18,401 bases of DNA from Flavobacteriaceae bacterium (GTDB lineage Bacteria > Bacteroidota > Bacteroidia > Flavobacteriales > Flavobacteriaceae), in assembly GCA_030834365.1 (NCBI GenBank), contig JAURFJ010000015.1, positions 1-18,401 of the forward strand, in the 5' to 3' direction. Below, piece after piece: positions 6,312 through 13,412 of this stretch (positions are counted from its first letter, which is position 1; each line of letters opens with the position of its first letter). The translations under genes were made by a program, and so were the position numbers. Under the pieces are notes generated by a model. It was not told where the DNA came from. It did not search any database and saw only the letters and a program-made list of their open reading frames with translations.

Positions 6312-6746
6312 ATGAGAGCTCTCACGCTTATTATCGCTTTTATTTTAATCGGATGTACTGAGAATCAGGCGCTGAGAAACCCCTATCTAGTTGAAGCTTC
6401 ATTTGATACCCAAATCGACACCCGGCTTCCATTGTACAGTGAACTTCAGCAAATCGGAGTCACCGTAACGCTGCCCTCAAATTTGGGCGGAATTCAGGGC
6501 ATACACCTCACCCAAGTCGGCATAGATAGCTTTCGGGCCTTTGAGGTGGCCTGTCCAAACCATGAACCCAACAGTTGCTCAGCAACTGTGGCCGAAGGAA
6601 CTTCTGCACGCTGCTCTTGCCCTGACGACCTGAGCTATAGCTTGTTTACAGGCCAATTACTCAATCGACAGGGCGAGAACGTGCTCTTTGATCTCAAAGA
6701 ATACTCAGTGCGCAAAGAAGGGCCACTGATTTATGTGTTCAACTAA
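6312..6746 (+). CDS. Rieske-like lipoprotein lacking histidine ligands
   Basis: A 144-residue secreted lipoprotein. Residues 1-14 are a signal peptide and LIGC gives a lipobox with Cys15 as the modified residue; this, plus the promoter at 6298, places the start at 6312 rather than 6246. The rest resembles a group of small flavobacterial lipoproteins with a Rieske-type fold. CPNHEPNSC (81-89) and CSCPDDLSYSLFTGQ (101-115) stand where Rieske proteins have CxHxxC and CPCHG. The four cysteines (81, 89, 101, 103) are kept, but the first histidine is displaced (His84) and the second is replaced by Pro104, so a normal 2Fe-2S cluster is unlikely. It overlaps the convergent receptor gene by four bases. 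Function unknown; the fold assignment is moderate. Confidence 0.65.
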   Translation: MRALTLIIAFILIGCTENQALRNPYLVEASFDTQIDTRLPLYSELQQIGVTVTLPSNLGGIQGIHLTQVGIDSFRAFEVACPNHEPNSCSATVAEGTSARCSCPDDLSYSLFTGQLLNRQGENVLFDLKEYSVRKEGPLIYVFN

Positions 6747-8884
6747 AACCTAAAGGTTAGCCCTGTCAAGATCGTTCTTGGAGCCTGCGGATAAAAGGCT
6801 GCCCCATAAAAGGTTTGTCCTTGATCGTCAAAGCTGTAGAAATATCCGTTATTCTCGTACAAGGCGTTTAAAAGGTTGTTCATTTGAACCGTTAAGGTGA
6901 GTCGCTCAATTCCGCTACTAAACCTGAAGCTGTGATTAAAATTGAGATCTACAACCGAATATCCATCAATCAGCGAATCCGGATGCTCAATATTACTCAT
7001 GAACTGCTCCGACACGTTTTTGAAAAATAAGGTGACCACTGAATCTTCAGAAAACTCGTAAGCCAATTGAGCTGCGGCTATCCGCTCTGGCGCGAATGAA
7101 ATAGCCGTTTCGCCAAGCGACTCTAGAGACTCATTGCGGAACACCACATAATCGCGATTGCGATGACGACTTAGCGTCAGGTTACCCGATGCGGTCAATT
7201 TTGGCGAGAACACAAAAGAGGCGTCTAACTCAAGCCCAGTTCGGTAGCTAGAGCCAACGTTTTCGCGTATTGGAAAATTAAAGGCGTCCAAGGCCCCTGT
7301 CAGCACGAGTTGATCGGTGTAATCCATAAAAAAGGCCGTAGCGTTGAGGGCCCATTTGGTGTTGTTTAGGCGATACCCCAATTCAAAATCGTCTAGTCGT
7401 TCAGGACGTGGAGATCCGTTCTCAAAGTCTACACGCGAAGGCTCGCGGTTCGCCCGAGCATAAGAGAGAAAAAGTTTTGAACGCCCAGCATCGTAGCTCA
7501 GCCCAAGCTTTGGGTTAAAAAACAGGTAGTCTTCGTCAGCCTTTACAAATGCCCCTGCGGCAAACAGGTCACCCGAGGCCCTGTATGAGAGACCGCGCAG
7601 CTGAAGGTCAACATAAGCCGACAGCCCATCTGTCAAGGTAGGGTTGAGTTTGGAGAAGGCGTTAAGTTCATTTTTGGTGGTGCTGTTGGCGTAGAACCTA
7701 AAGGGCAATTGAGCTAAGGCAGGGGCGTCAGCGGCAATGACCTCTCCGTACTGTTCTCCTTGATACGAATTAAGCCCTAGGCCAAAGCGCAGTTCGCTCA
7801 TCTTTTTGCGTTTGACGTAACCCGATACAAGGCCAAAGAAATCTGAATTTAAGTTAGCCCTTGAGGCGTAATCAGATCCGGATCCTAAAAGCTCAGGGAT
7901 CCCCCTGAAAAACACAAAAGGATTGTCGTAATCTTGAATTTGCTCGTAATAGCCATCTGAATCGGTATAATGCGCGCTCAGCGAGAATTCACTACTCGAG
8001 TCAATCTTGAGTGAATAGTGCAGCTGCATGTGCTCCTGAACATAGTTGTCGGTTTGATTCGGATAGACACGTTCGTTGCCCTGGGCATCGTAATAGATTC
8101 CATCTAAATTGAGTCTTCTATTAGACTCAAGCCCGGCGCGATCAAGTCCGAAGAATGAGAGCCCTGTGGTTTCACTTCCGCCGAAGGCCAACACATTTAA
8201 CTTGGCCCGATCCTCTTTTAGCTCAATCATGGCATTCAGGTAATACGACTTCAGATCGGCGGTGGCTCTGTCAATGTATCCGTCTGAAGTGATAGAAGAA
8301 AGCCTGGCCTCTAGGGCAAACCCGTTGAGGTCTCCTGTAGCAACCTGCAGTGTGTTTTTAAAGGTTGAAAAGCTACCCACGCTAGTGGCGTATTGGGCAT
8401 AAGTCTTTTCGGCCGGATTCTGAGTAGCGATACTCACGCTTGCTCCAAAGGCGGCGGCGCCAAAGGTAGATGCCCCTACTCCGCGTTGAATCTGAATCGA
8501 GCCAACTGTAGAAGCGAAGTCTTGAAGATTAACGAAAAAACTGGTTTGACTATCGGCATCATTGTACGGAATACCGTTGATCGTCACATTGATTCTCGAG
8601 TTGTCTATTCCTCGAATGCGAAAATCGGTGTAACCAATACCCATTCCGTCGTAGCTAGTGGCCACCATAGACGGAGTGTAGTTGAGCAACATCGGAATGT
8701 CTTGCCCTAGATTGAGCTTCTCAATTTGTGCTCTAGTAAAATTAGAATAGGCCATGGGTACGCTGTCATTTACCCTGACAGCGGAGACCACTACTTCGTC
8801 TAATTCAACTTTTTCAGATTGTTGGGCGTAAAGCCCCATTGTTGCGCAAACGGCAACGCACGAAAAAACTTTTATTCGCATCAT
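6743..8884 (-). CDS. TonB-dependent outer-membrane receptor under TPP riboswitch control (probable thiamin receptor)
   Basis: A 713-residue outer-membrane transporter driven by TonB. Signal peptide at about 1-20, TonB box near 26-36 (KVELDEVVVSAVR), then the plug domain to about residue 155. The plug includes FRIRGIDNSRINVTINGIPY and IQIQRGVGASTFGAAAFGAS. A 22-strand-type barrel follows, ending in TGLTFRF with the terminal phenylalanine typical of barrel proteins. The N-terminal carboxypeptidase-like domain common in SusC-type receptors is absent, as expected for vitamin or siderophore receptors. A TPP riboswitch lies in its leader, so the ligand is probably thiamin or a thiamin precursor; TPP-regulated receptors of this kind are known in Bacteroidota. 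It follows the PnuC/kinase/DUF4301 operon. Two consecutive ATGs are possible starts. Substrate is inferred from regulation. Confidence 0.9.
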   Translation of the reverse strand: MMRIKVFSCVAVCATMGLYAQQSEKVELDEVVVSAVRVNDSVPMAYSNFTRAQIEKLNLGQDIPMLLNYTPSMVATSYDGMGIGYTDFRIRGIDNSRINVTINGIPYNDADSQTSFFVNLQDFASTVGSIQIQRGVGASTFGAAAFGASVSIATQNPAEKTYAQYATSVGSFSTFKNTLQVATGDLNGFALEARLSSITSDGYIDRATADLKSYYLNAMIELKEDRAKLNVLAFGGSETTGLSFFGLDRAGLESNRRLNLDGIYYDAQGNERVYPNQTDNYVQEHMQLHYSLKIDSSSEFSLSAHYTDSDGYYEQIQDYDNPFVFFRGIPELLGSGSDYASRANLNSDFFGLVSGYVKRKKMSELRFGLGLNSYQGEQYGEVIAADAPALAQLPFRFYANSTTKNELNAFSKLNPTLTDGLSAYVDLQLRGLSYRASGDLFAAGAFVKADEDYLFFNPKLGLSYDAGRSKLFLSYARANREPSRVDFENGSPRPERLDDFELGYRLNNTKWALNATAFFMDYTDQLVLTGALDAFNFPIRENVGSSYRTGLELDASFVFSPKLTASGNLTLSRHRNRDYVVFRNESLESLGETAISFAPERIAAAQLAYEFSEDSVVTLFFKNVSEQFMSNIEHPDSLIDGYSVVDLNFNHSFRFSSGIERLTLTVQMNNLLNALYENNGYFYSFDDQGQTFYGAAFYPQAPRTILTGLTFRF

Positions 8885-8903
8885 AACTCTGTGGTTTTGG
8901 CGC

Positions 8904-8923
8904 GAATAGAAGGGGTACTATTC
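8904..8923 (-). promoter_or_regulatory. Inverted repeat in receptor leader, possible riboswitch expression platform
   Basis: GAATAG (8904-8909) and CTATTC (8918-8923) form a six-base stem with an eight-base loop, 20 bases before the receptor ATG. On the mRNA the loop contains ACCCCT (8916-8911), which is complementary to AGGGGT at the 5' end of the aptamer (9017-9012). This could support ligand-dependent alternative pairing. No T run follows, so it does not look like a terminator. Confidence 0.4.
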
Positions 8924-8948
8924 TCGTAATTAAAAATTTAGTTTAAAC

Positions 8949-9018
8949 TTTCCTTGGCAGCATTACCTGCCCAGGTTCAATGGGTATAATCTCAGCCTGC
9001 AAAAAGCAAGCACCCCTA
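8949..9018 (-). ncRNA. TPP riboswitch (THI element)
   Basis: On the minus strand the leader of the receptor gene contains the thi-box core in order: AGGGGTGC at the 5' end, GGCTGAGATTATACCC (plus positions 8982-8997), GAACCTG (8972-8978), then GGTAATGCTGCCAAGGAAAG. These are the conserved pyrimidine- and pyrophosphate-sensing segments of the thiamin pyrophosphate aptamer. The outer P1 stem is not obvious, so the exact boundaries are uncertain. About 65 bases separate the aptamer from the receptor ATG. No terminator hairpin is visible there, which suggests control of translation or an unusual platform. Confidence 0.93.
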
Positions 9019-9030
9019 TGAGATGTGGGG

Positions 9031-9038
9031 TAAAGATA
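9031..9038 (-). promoter_or_regulatory. Candidate -7 box for the riboswitch-receptor transcript
   Basis: Minus-strand TATCTTTA fits TAnnTTTR. It ends 13 bases before the aptamer and lies 30 bases after the DUF4301 stop codon. It implies that the receptor has its own promoter, separate from the upstream operon; read-through from that operon is also possible. Confidence 0.45.
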
Positions 9039-9068
9039 CGAAGCAGCCTGTTGATTTGGCCGAAATAT

Positions 9069-10538
9069 TTAAGCTTGATGTGAAGATTTAAGCAGGTCGA
9101 GCACGGTTTTAACCGGATTAAAGGTCTCAGCCGGCACCTCCACAAAAAGAGTGTTCCAGTGCGCCATGGCTCCATTCCACAAACCCGGAAGCTCGAGCGC
9201 CTTAATGGGGTTGCCCGCATGCGACTTCTGGGCAATAAAGCCCTGTGATAGATCTACAAAATCATTCAACTCATAGGGTCGACCTCGGTAATCGAGTCGC
9301 GAAACCACCATATCAACCGGGTTGAAATGAGTCGATTGGTTCATGATCGCTAGCTGATCCGCATTTTTCTTATCGATCTGGGCCGACTCTATAATCTGTA
9401 ATGACTCCCGGCCGTTTAGTTCAACCCAAAAGGGGCCTCCGCCTGGCTCGTTTTCATTAGGCACCATTGCACACACTCTAAAGGGTCTAAAGAGCAAGGT
9501 TCTGGCAACTGAACCTGCTTTGGGCTGATCCTCAGGTAAATAATGGCCAAAGTTATCATTCAGAAAGCGTGTGAGCTCAATCCAATCTATACGGTCTAAC
9601 TCCTCGTCTAAAAGGCGCTGATAGCGATGAATCTCACGTGTGATTTCTATGGCCAAGCCACCGATCACCTTCTTGTAATAATTGTGCTGCTCCAAAGACC
9701 GTAACGGACACACATTATCTATATTCTTGATGAAAATGAAATCTGCCTTTCGGGCGTTTAAGTTTTGGATCAGGGCCCCGTGACCTGCAGGACGAAAAAG
9801 AATCTCACCATCAGCTCCTCTTATCAACTGATTTTCGAGGTCGACCGCTACGGTGTCCGTTGAAGGTTTCTGGTAAGAGAAGGTGTACTCCACTTGCCAA
9901 TCGTGTTGTTTTGAAAGAAAAGCAAGCTCCGCTTCAATGGCAGAACGGTGTTCTTCGGAGATAGTGAAGTGAAGCCTAGACTGAGAATAGGCCAACGATT
10001 CAAGGACATGGGTAAAAAGCGGATTCGTTGATTGTTCTCGCTCTCTGTGAAATGCTAAAAGGGCTTTTGGCTTAGAGCCGTACCCCAAACCATGCACGTT
10101 CAATAGATTCATGAGTGCGGTTCTTCCGTCTAATTTGCGGACTGAGCCCATGGCATTCCATTCCTCATAAAACGCAAATCGCTCTAGCCCCGATACAAAT
10201 TGCCGGGCCTCTGGAGTCTCAAAAACACATTCAGCCAAGGGCTTGTCGAGCTTTTCAGAAGAAAGCAGTTCAAATAACATCTTGAACATGCGCGTGGCGG
10301 CGCCTGAAGCCGGAACGAACTTCTCTACCGTATAGCTTCGGTGTTCTTCTTCGTACTTGGCCACCAAGCGGTTACGAGCTTCAGCAGAGAGTCGGATAAT
10401 ACCATCGCCTACACGCGCAGGCCGGATAAGGTTAAGTGACCGAAACCCTTGCCTAAAACGCTCAAGCTGTTGAAGCACCTCGGCGACCTCAATTTCGTGA
10501 TGTTCAAGCTGTTTCAGGTCTTTATCTTCGAGCGGCAT
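9069..10538 (-). CDS. DUF4301 protein, nucleotidyltransferase-like
   Basis: A 489-residue soluble protein of the DUF4301 family, found mainly in Bacteroidota. Conserved blocks are FVPASGAATRMFK (74-86), which looks like the nucleotide-binding glycine-rich loop of sugar-nucleotide pyrophosphorylases, then FRPAGHGALIQNLN (248-261) and FIFIKNIDN (267-275). A further block near 365-372 reads EPGGGPFW. Together these suggest a GT-A-type nucleotidyltransferase fold, but no substrate is known. It is the last gene of a four-gene minus-strand operon and its start overlaps the kinase gene by 17 bases, so the two are probably coupled. The TPP riboswitch begins about 50 bases downstream. A role in thiamin metabolism is suggested only by this neighbourhood. 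Confidence 0.85.
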   Translation of the reverse strand: MPLEDKDLKQLEHHEIEVAEVLQQLERFRQGFRSLNLIRPARVGDGIIRLSAEARNRLVAKYEEEHRSYTVEKFVPASGAATRMFKMLFELLSSEKLDKPLAECVFETPEARQFVSGLERFAFYEEWNAMGSVRKLDGRTALMNLLNVHGLGYGSKPKALLAFHREREQSTNPLFTHVLESLAYSQSRLHFTISEEHRSAIEAELAFLSKQHDWQVEYTFSYQKPSTDTVAVDLENQLIRGADGEILFRPAGHGALIQNLNARKADFIFIKNIDNVCPLRSLEQHNYYKKVIGGLAIEITREIHRYQRLLDEELDRIDWIELTRFLNDNFGHYLPEDQPKAGSVARTLLFRPFRVCAMVPNENEPGGGPFWVELNGRESLQIIESAQIDKKNADQLAIMNQSTHFNPVDMVVSRLDYRGRPYELNDFVDLSQGFIAQKSHAGNPIKALELPGLWNGAMAHWNTLFVEVPAETFNPVKTVLDLLKSSHQA

Positions 10539-11112
10539 GAGTCTTTAATAGGGTATCAATCTCACCTATTGCTTGATGAAATCGGACAGTTTTATCTCCT
10601 TTTAAGGTACTAAAAGGCAGGGAATTATTTTGAAGCTTGACCTTAAAGCGTTCAAAAAGGGCCTCTCGTTCGTGCGGCTTATCCCTCAAATCGTCAGGCT
10701 CCCAAGGGGTGTCTATATAAGTCAAGAGGTAAAGGTCGTACTGATTCGATCGCGCTGCCTTTGCTAAAATTGGGTCAACCTTATCGTTAAAATAGATCTC
10801 CGAATAAACCTGGGTCTCCAAGAGATCAGTATCGCATATGATCAAAGGAACCGCTGAGTTCTTGGCCTTAATTGCAGCCTGATTCTCAAGCTCCATCTGA
10901 CCTTTAGCTATAGGTAAGAGGTCCTCAAAATTGCAGACCTCCCTTGTGGCGTCGTACTTGGCCTGCAAAAACTCCCTTGCGTATTCAGCTACCCAGGGCA
11001 CCTTATAATGGGCAGCTAATTGACGAGAAAGCGTGGTTTTTCCAGTAGATTCGGGCCCAAATAAGACCACTCTTAAGATATCTGTATTCAGCTGCCCAGC
11101 GATTTCTTCCAT
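10522..11112 (-). CDS. NadR-like P-loop kinase (ATPase)
   Basis: A 196-residue cytoplasmic ATP-binding protein resembling the ribosylnicotinamide-kinase half of NadR. Walker A is GPESTGKTT (19-27). WVAEYAREFL (40-49) and CDTDLLETQVYSE (93-105) match the NadR kinase signature, and TPWEPDDLRDKPHERE (135-150) resembles its lid region. I chose the ATG at 11112, which leaves a 25-base overlap with pnuC; the in-frame ATG at 11175 would add 21 unconserved residues and an 88-base overlap. There is no adenylyltransferase domain. Next to a PnuC-family permease, such a kinase traps the imported vitamin by phosphorylation. That could be nicotinamide riboside, or thiamin given the nearby TPP riboswitch. 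The family is secure, the substrate open. Confidence 0.87.
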   Translation of the reverse strand: MEEIAGQLNTDILRVVLFGPESTGKTTLSRQLAAHYKVPWVAEYAREFLQAKYDATREVCNFEDLLPIAKGQMELENQAAIKAKNSAVPLIICDTDLLETQVYSEIYFNDKVDPILAKAARSNQYDLYLLTYIDTPWEPDDLRDKPHEREALFERFKVKLQNNSLPFSTLKGDKTVRFHQAIGEIDTLLKTHAARR

Positions 11113-11702
11113 TGTGAATATCCTTGAAAGGCTAATATGGTGAATATAATATACTGTAAAGAGAGCATGCCCCAACCTCTGTATGCGTATAGCGGAATGC
11201 TAATGCAATTAGCTATGATCCAAAGCGTCCAATTCTCAATCTTCTTAAGTGCCATGAGCCACATTGCCGTAAAAAAAATGCCCGAACTAAGTATATCTAC
11301 CCAGTTTGACGGAGCGATTGTGGTATCGGTAACCCTGTAAATAGTATAGGTCACACACATAGTAAGAACTATGAGAAGTAGCGCGATTTTTCGTTCTCTT
11401 CGGCTAATATGAGAAATCTGACGAACCTTGACATTATCAGTTACTCGAGACCATTCATACCAACCGTAAACACTCATTAAAGAATAATAGGCATTCATGA
11501 GCATATCGCCGAGAAGACGGTCAATATAAAACAAGTACATGGTGATTAGAGTAGCCACAATCCCGGTAGGATAGACACCTATATGCTCTTTTTTAGCCAA
11601 GTAGACGCTGAGTATTCCGAAAACAAAGGCGATAGCCTCGAGGATTACTAGGTAAGGGGCTCTTCCCTGATACGGGTCAAAGAAAAAATCAACCAAGCTC
11701 AT
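11088..11702 (-). CDS. PnuC-family vitamin transporter (possible PnuT)
   Basis: A 204-residue inner-membrane facilitator of the PnuC family, which carries nicotinamide riboside (PnuC), thiamin (PnuT) or riboflavin (PnuX). Seven hydrophobic segments are plausible across the protein, and YGWYEW (79-84) is a family hallmark. NWTLWIIANCISIPLY (157-172) contains the W-x2-W-x3-N pattern (Trp158, Trp161, Asn165) associated with the substrate site. It overlaps the phosphopantetheinyl transferase stop by four bases and the kinase start by 25. Family members move substrate by facilitated diffusion and depend on a kinase for trapping, which fits the next gene. I cannot tell thiamin from nicotinamide riboside by sequence alone; the adjacent TPP riboswitch favours thiamin. 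Confidence 0.88.
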   Translation of the reverse strand: MSLVDFFFDPYQGRAPYLVILEAIAFVFGILSVYLAKKEHIGVYPTGIVATLITMYLFYIDRLLGDMLMNAYYSLMSVYGWYEWSRVTDNVKVRQISHISRRERKIALLLIVLTMCVTYTIYRVTDTTIAPSNWVDILSSGIFFTAMWLMALKKIENWTLWIIANCISIPLYAYRGWGMLSLQYIIFTILAFQGYSQWKKSLGS

Positions 11703-12337
11703 GATAGCTCCTTGGTCTTGTAGGTATGCACCAGGGAGTGATGGTCAAAGGTGTCAAAAGAGAAGTGAAATCGAGCGTCATCGGTCCAGGCGCTGCTGTG
11801 CTTGGAGGCCAATTGAAAATCGTCTACTCGAATATCCTTTTTAAAGGAAAGCCCTCGCCTATCGAGAATCTTGTAAATAGATTCTTTGGCCCCCCATATA
11901 ATGGTTAGCTTCTCAATGCGTTGAGCGTGATCATGCAATTGCTGCACCGCTCCGCTGCCACTAAATTTATGAGCAATGCGCTCAATTTGCTCTCTATGGC
12001 GCTCTATGTCTATGCCTACCTCGCAATTAAATCCTAAGGCCAATGCCGCATACTGCTGAGCGTGCGAAATCGATATAGAGTGTACCTCCTTTAAAAAAGG
12101 CTTTCCGCAGTCGTTGTAATAAAGCGATTCATCAGCGTACCCAAAAACCTCAAGCAACTGTCTGATGGCCAAAAATGCCTTGCGTTGAGATTCGCTTTTC
12201 ATCTGTAACAATCGTTTTTCACTTTGTTCGCTTAAGGACAATCCCTTTCGCAACTCGGATTCGTCTTCGCTAATACGCCAAACTGCGACTTTATATTCTT
12301 GGATACTCTTACTGCTAAGGCTTTTAAAAAGGGGCAC
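11699..12337 (-). CDS. 4'-phosphopantetheinyl transferase (Sfp superfamily)
   Basis: Moves the phosphopantetheine arm of coenzyme A onto a serine of acyl or peptidyl carrier proteins. The 212-residue length and motifs fit the Sfp group: GKPFL (78-82) and SISHA (89-93), EVGIDIE (106-112) with the magnesium-binding Asp110 and Glu112, and WGAKESIYK (148-156) with Trp148, Lys151 and Glu152. The start codon is GTG at 12337, as no ATG occurs in frame before Met46, which would remove conserved N-terminal sequence. A weak -7-like TATTTTTA lies at 12375-12382. It shares an ATGA overlap with pnuC, so it heads the vitamin operon despite no evident functional link. The carrier-protein target is unknown; no polyketide or peptide synthetase gene is in the window. 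Confidence 0.9.
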   Translation of the reverse strand: MPLFKSLSSKSIQEYKVAVWRISEDESELRKGLSLSEQSEKRLLQMKSESQRKAFLAIRQLLEVFGYADESLYYNDCGKPFLKEVHSISISHAQQYAALALGFNCEVGIDIERHREQIERIAHKFSGSGAVQQLHDHAQRIEKLTIIWGAKESIYKILDRRGLSFKKDIRVDDFQLASKHSSAWTDDARFHFSFDTFDHHSLVHTYKTKELS

Positions 12338-12439
12338 GAGATTAGGCTAATTATAGTTTACTGCATTGTGAAGCTAAAAATAAGACTTAAAGTTCAGTGG
12401 GAAGAGCTAAGTCTGCGGGGTACGCTCAAAATCTAGACC

Positions 12440-12469
12440 AAAAAAAAGGCCGCACCTAAGTGCAGCCTT
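12440..12469 (-). terminator. Rho-independent terminator after rpmA
   Basis: Read on the minus strand, AAGGCTGCAC and GTGCGGCCTT pair (one mismatch) around a short TTAG loop and are followed by an eight-T run. It lies 25 bases past the rpmA stop and closes the rplU-rpmA transcript. Confidence 0.92.
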
Positions 12470-12494
12470 ATACAGTTTTTATTAAGAGAATCGA

Positions 12495-12755
12495 TTAGGC
12501 TTCAAAAGGATCTACCGAAACGAAAGACTTACCTCCCGCTTTTTTCTGAAAGCGTACAACGCCGTCAATTCTTGCGTGAAGCGTGTGGTCTTTAGAAGCG
12601 TAAACGTTATCGCCTGGATTGTGCTTTGTTCCTCTTTGACGAACGATGATGTTACCGGCAATAGCTGCCTGCCCACCGTAAATTTTAACGCCTAAGCGTT
12701 TCGATTCTGATTCTCTACCGTTCTTAGAACTACCAACTCCTTTTTTATGTGCCAT
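12495..12755 (-). CDS. rpmA: 50S ribosomal protein L27
   Basis: An 86-residue ribosomal protein near the peptidyl-transferase centre, where its N-terminal arm reaches the P-site tRNA. The sequence starts [20 protein letters not shown] and includes [19 protein letters not shown], both canonical for L27. The N-terminus is the short form beginning MAHKK, with no cleavable leader of the kind described in Firmicutes. It lies 17 bases after rplU and is followed by a strong terminator, so the two form a simple bicistronic unit as in most bacteria. It appears complete and the identification is certain. Confidence 0.98.
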   Translation of the reverse strand: MAHKKGVGSSKNGRESESKRLGVKIYGGQAAIAGNIIVRQRGTKHNPGDNVYASKDHTLHARIDGVVRFQKKAGGKSFVSVDPFEA

Positions 12756-12772
12756 GGGTTGAAATCTTTAAA

Positions 12773-13297
12773 TTATGCGTTTTTCAAAGCCTCTACAAGC
12801 TCTGCTTTTTTCATAGATGAATAACCAGAGATGCCTTTATCTTTAGCCGCTGCCTTAAGATCAGAAACCGTCATGGCATCATAATCAACCGCGCTTGAGC
12901 TAGAAACACTAGCGGCCGGAGCTTCGACCTTTTCCTCTGCGGCCTTAGGCGAAGCCTTAGCTGCAGGAGTCGCTTTCTTAGCCCCTGAGGCGACAATACT
13001 GGCAACTTGAATTTCAGTAAGGTATTGACGGTGACCGTTTTTCTTCTGATATCCTTTTCTTCTTTTCTTTTTAAAGACGATAACCTTATCGCCTTTTAGG
13101 TGCTGAAGTACTTTGACTTCAACAGCTGCACCTTCTATAGCTGGGGCGCCAACAGTAATCTTACCCTCGTCGTCTAAAAGAAGAACCTTGTCAAAGGTCA
13201 CCTTCTGGCCCTCTGTGGCCTCTAGACGATGAACGAAGACCTTCTGGTCTTTTGCAACTTTAAATTGCTGCCCTGCCATCTCTACAATTGCGTACAT
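12773..13297 (-). CDS. rplU: 50S ribosomal protein L21 with C-terminal SAP/Rho_N-like extension
   Basis: Residues 1-105 are ordinary L21 ([36 protein letters not shown] at 77-92), an rRNA-binding protein of the large subunit. Standard L21 ends near residue 103, but this one has 174 residues. An Ala/Lys/Pro-rich linker covers 106-137, and a small helical domain covers about 140-173, with [20 protein letters not shown] then [10 protein letters not shown]. This resembles the SAP, Rho N-terminal or HeH fold that binds nucleic acids or proteins. C-terminal extensions on L21 are known in Bacteroidota, so this is probably functional, not a misread frame. It is first in rplU-rpmA, with a -7 box upstream. 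L21 itself is certain; the extension assignment is moderate. Confidence 0.96.
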   Translation of the reverse strand: MYAIVEMAGQQFKVAKDQKVFVHRLEATEGQKVTFDKVLLLDDEGKITVGAPAIEGAAVEVKVLQHLKGDKVIVFKKKRRKGYQKKNGHRQYLTEIQVASIVASGAKKATPAAKASPKAAEEKVEAPAASVSSSSAVDYDAMTVSDLKAAAKDKGISGYSSMKKAELVEALKNA

Positions 13298-13335
13298 AGT
13301 GAATTATTTAGTTCTGCTTTTTATTCAAGCGGGTG

Positions 13336-13343
13336 CAAATATA
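13336..13343 (-). promoter_or_regulatory. -7 promoter box of rplU-rpmA
   Basis: Minus-strand TATATTTG followed by CACC is a textbook Bacteroidota -7 box. It lies 38 bases before the rplU ATG, giving a leader of about 30 bases. No -33 TTG at the right spacing is seen. Confidence 0.6.
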
Positions 13344-13412
13344 GAAAACTGTGCGCTATTGACCATGAGTATTTTGCACTTTTTGACGACATTAAATCCG
13401 ACCCATTCGCGT

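Noticed and set aside
8393..8710. Plus-strand open frame of 105 codons inside the receptor gene
   Set aside because: It is antisense to strongly conserved plug-domain sequence, has no family resemblance and no promoter; treated as a shadow frame, like the others inside 1-375, 907-1116, 3194-3508 and 13524-13748.
9013..9030. CCCC/GGGG inverted repeat just upstream of the riboswitch, as a terminator of the DUF4301 operon
   Set aside because: It is not followed by a T run on either strand, and one arm belongs to the aptamer itself.
11113..11175. Longer start for the NadR-like kinase at 11175
   Set aside because: The extra 21 residues are an out-of-frame reading of the pnuC end and would need an 88-base overlap; the ATG at 11112 gives a normal kinase N-terminus.
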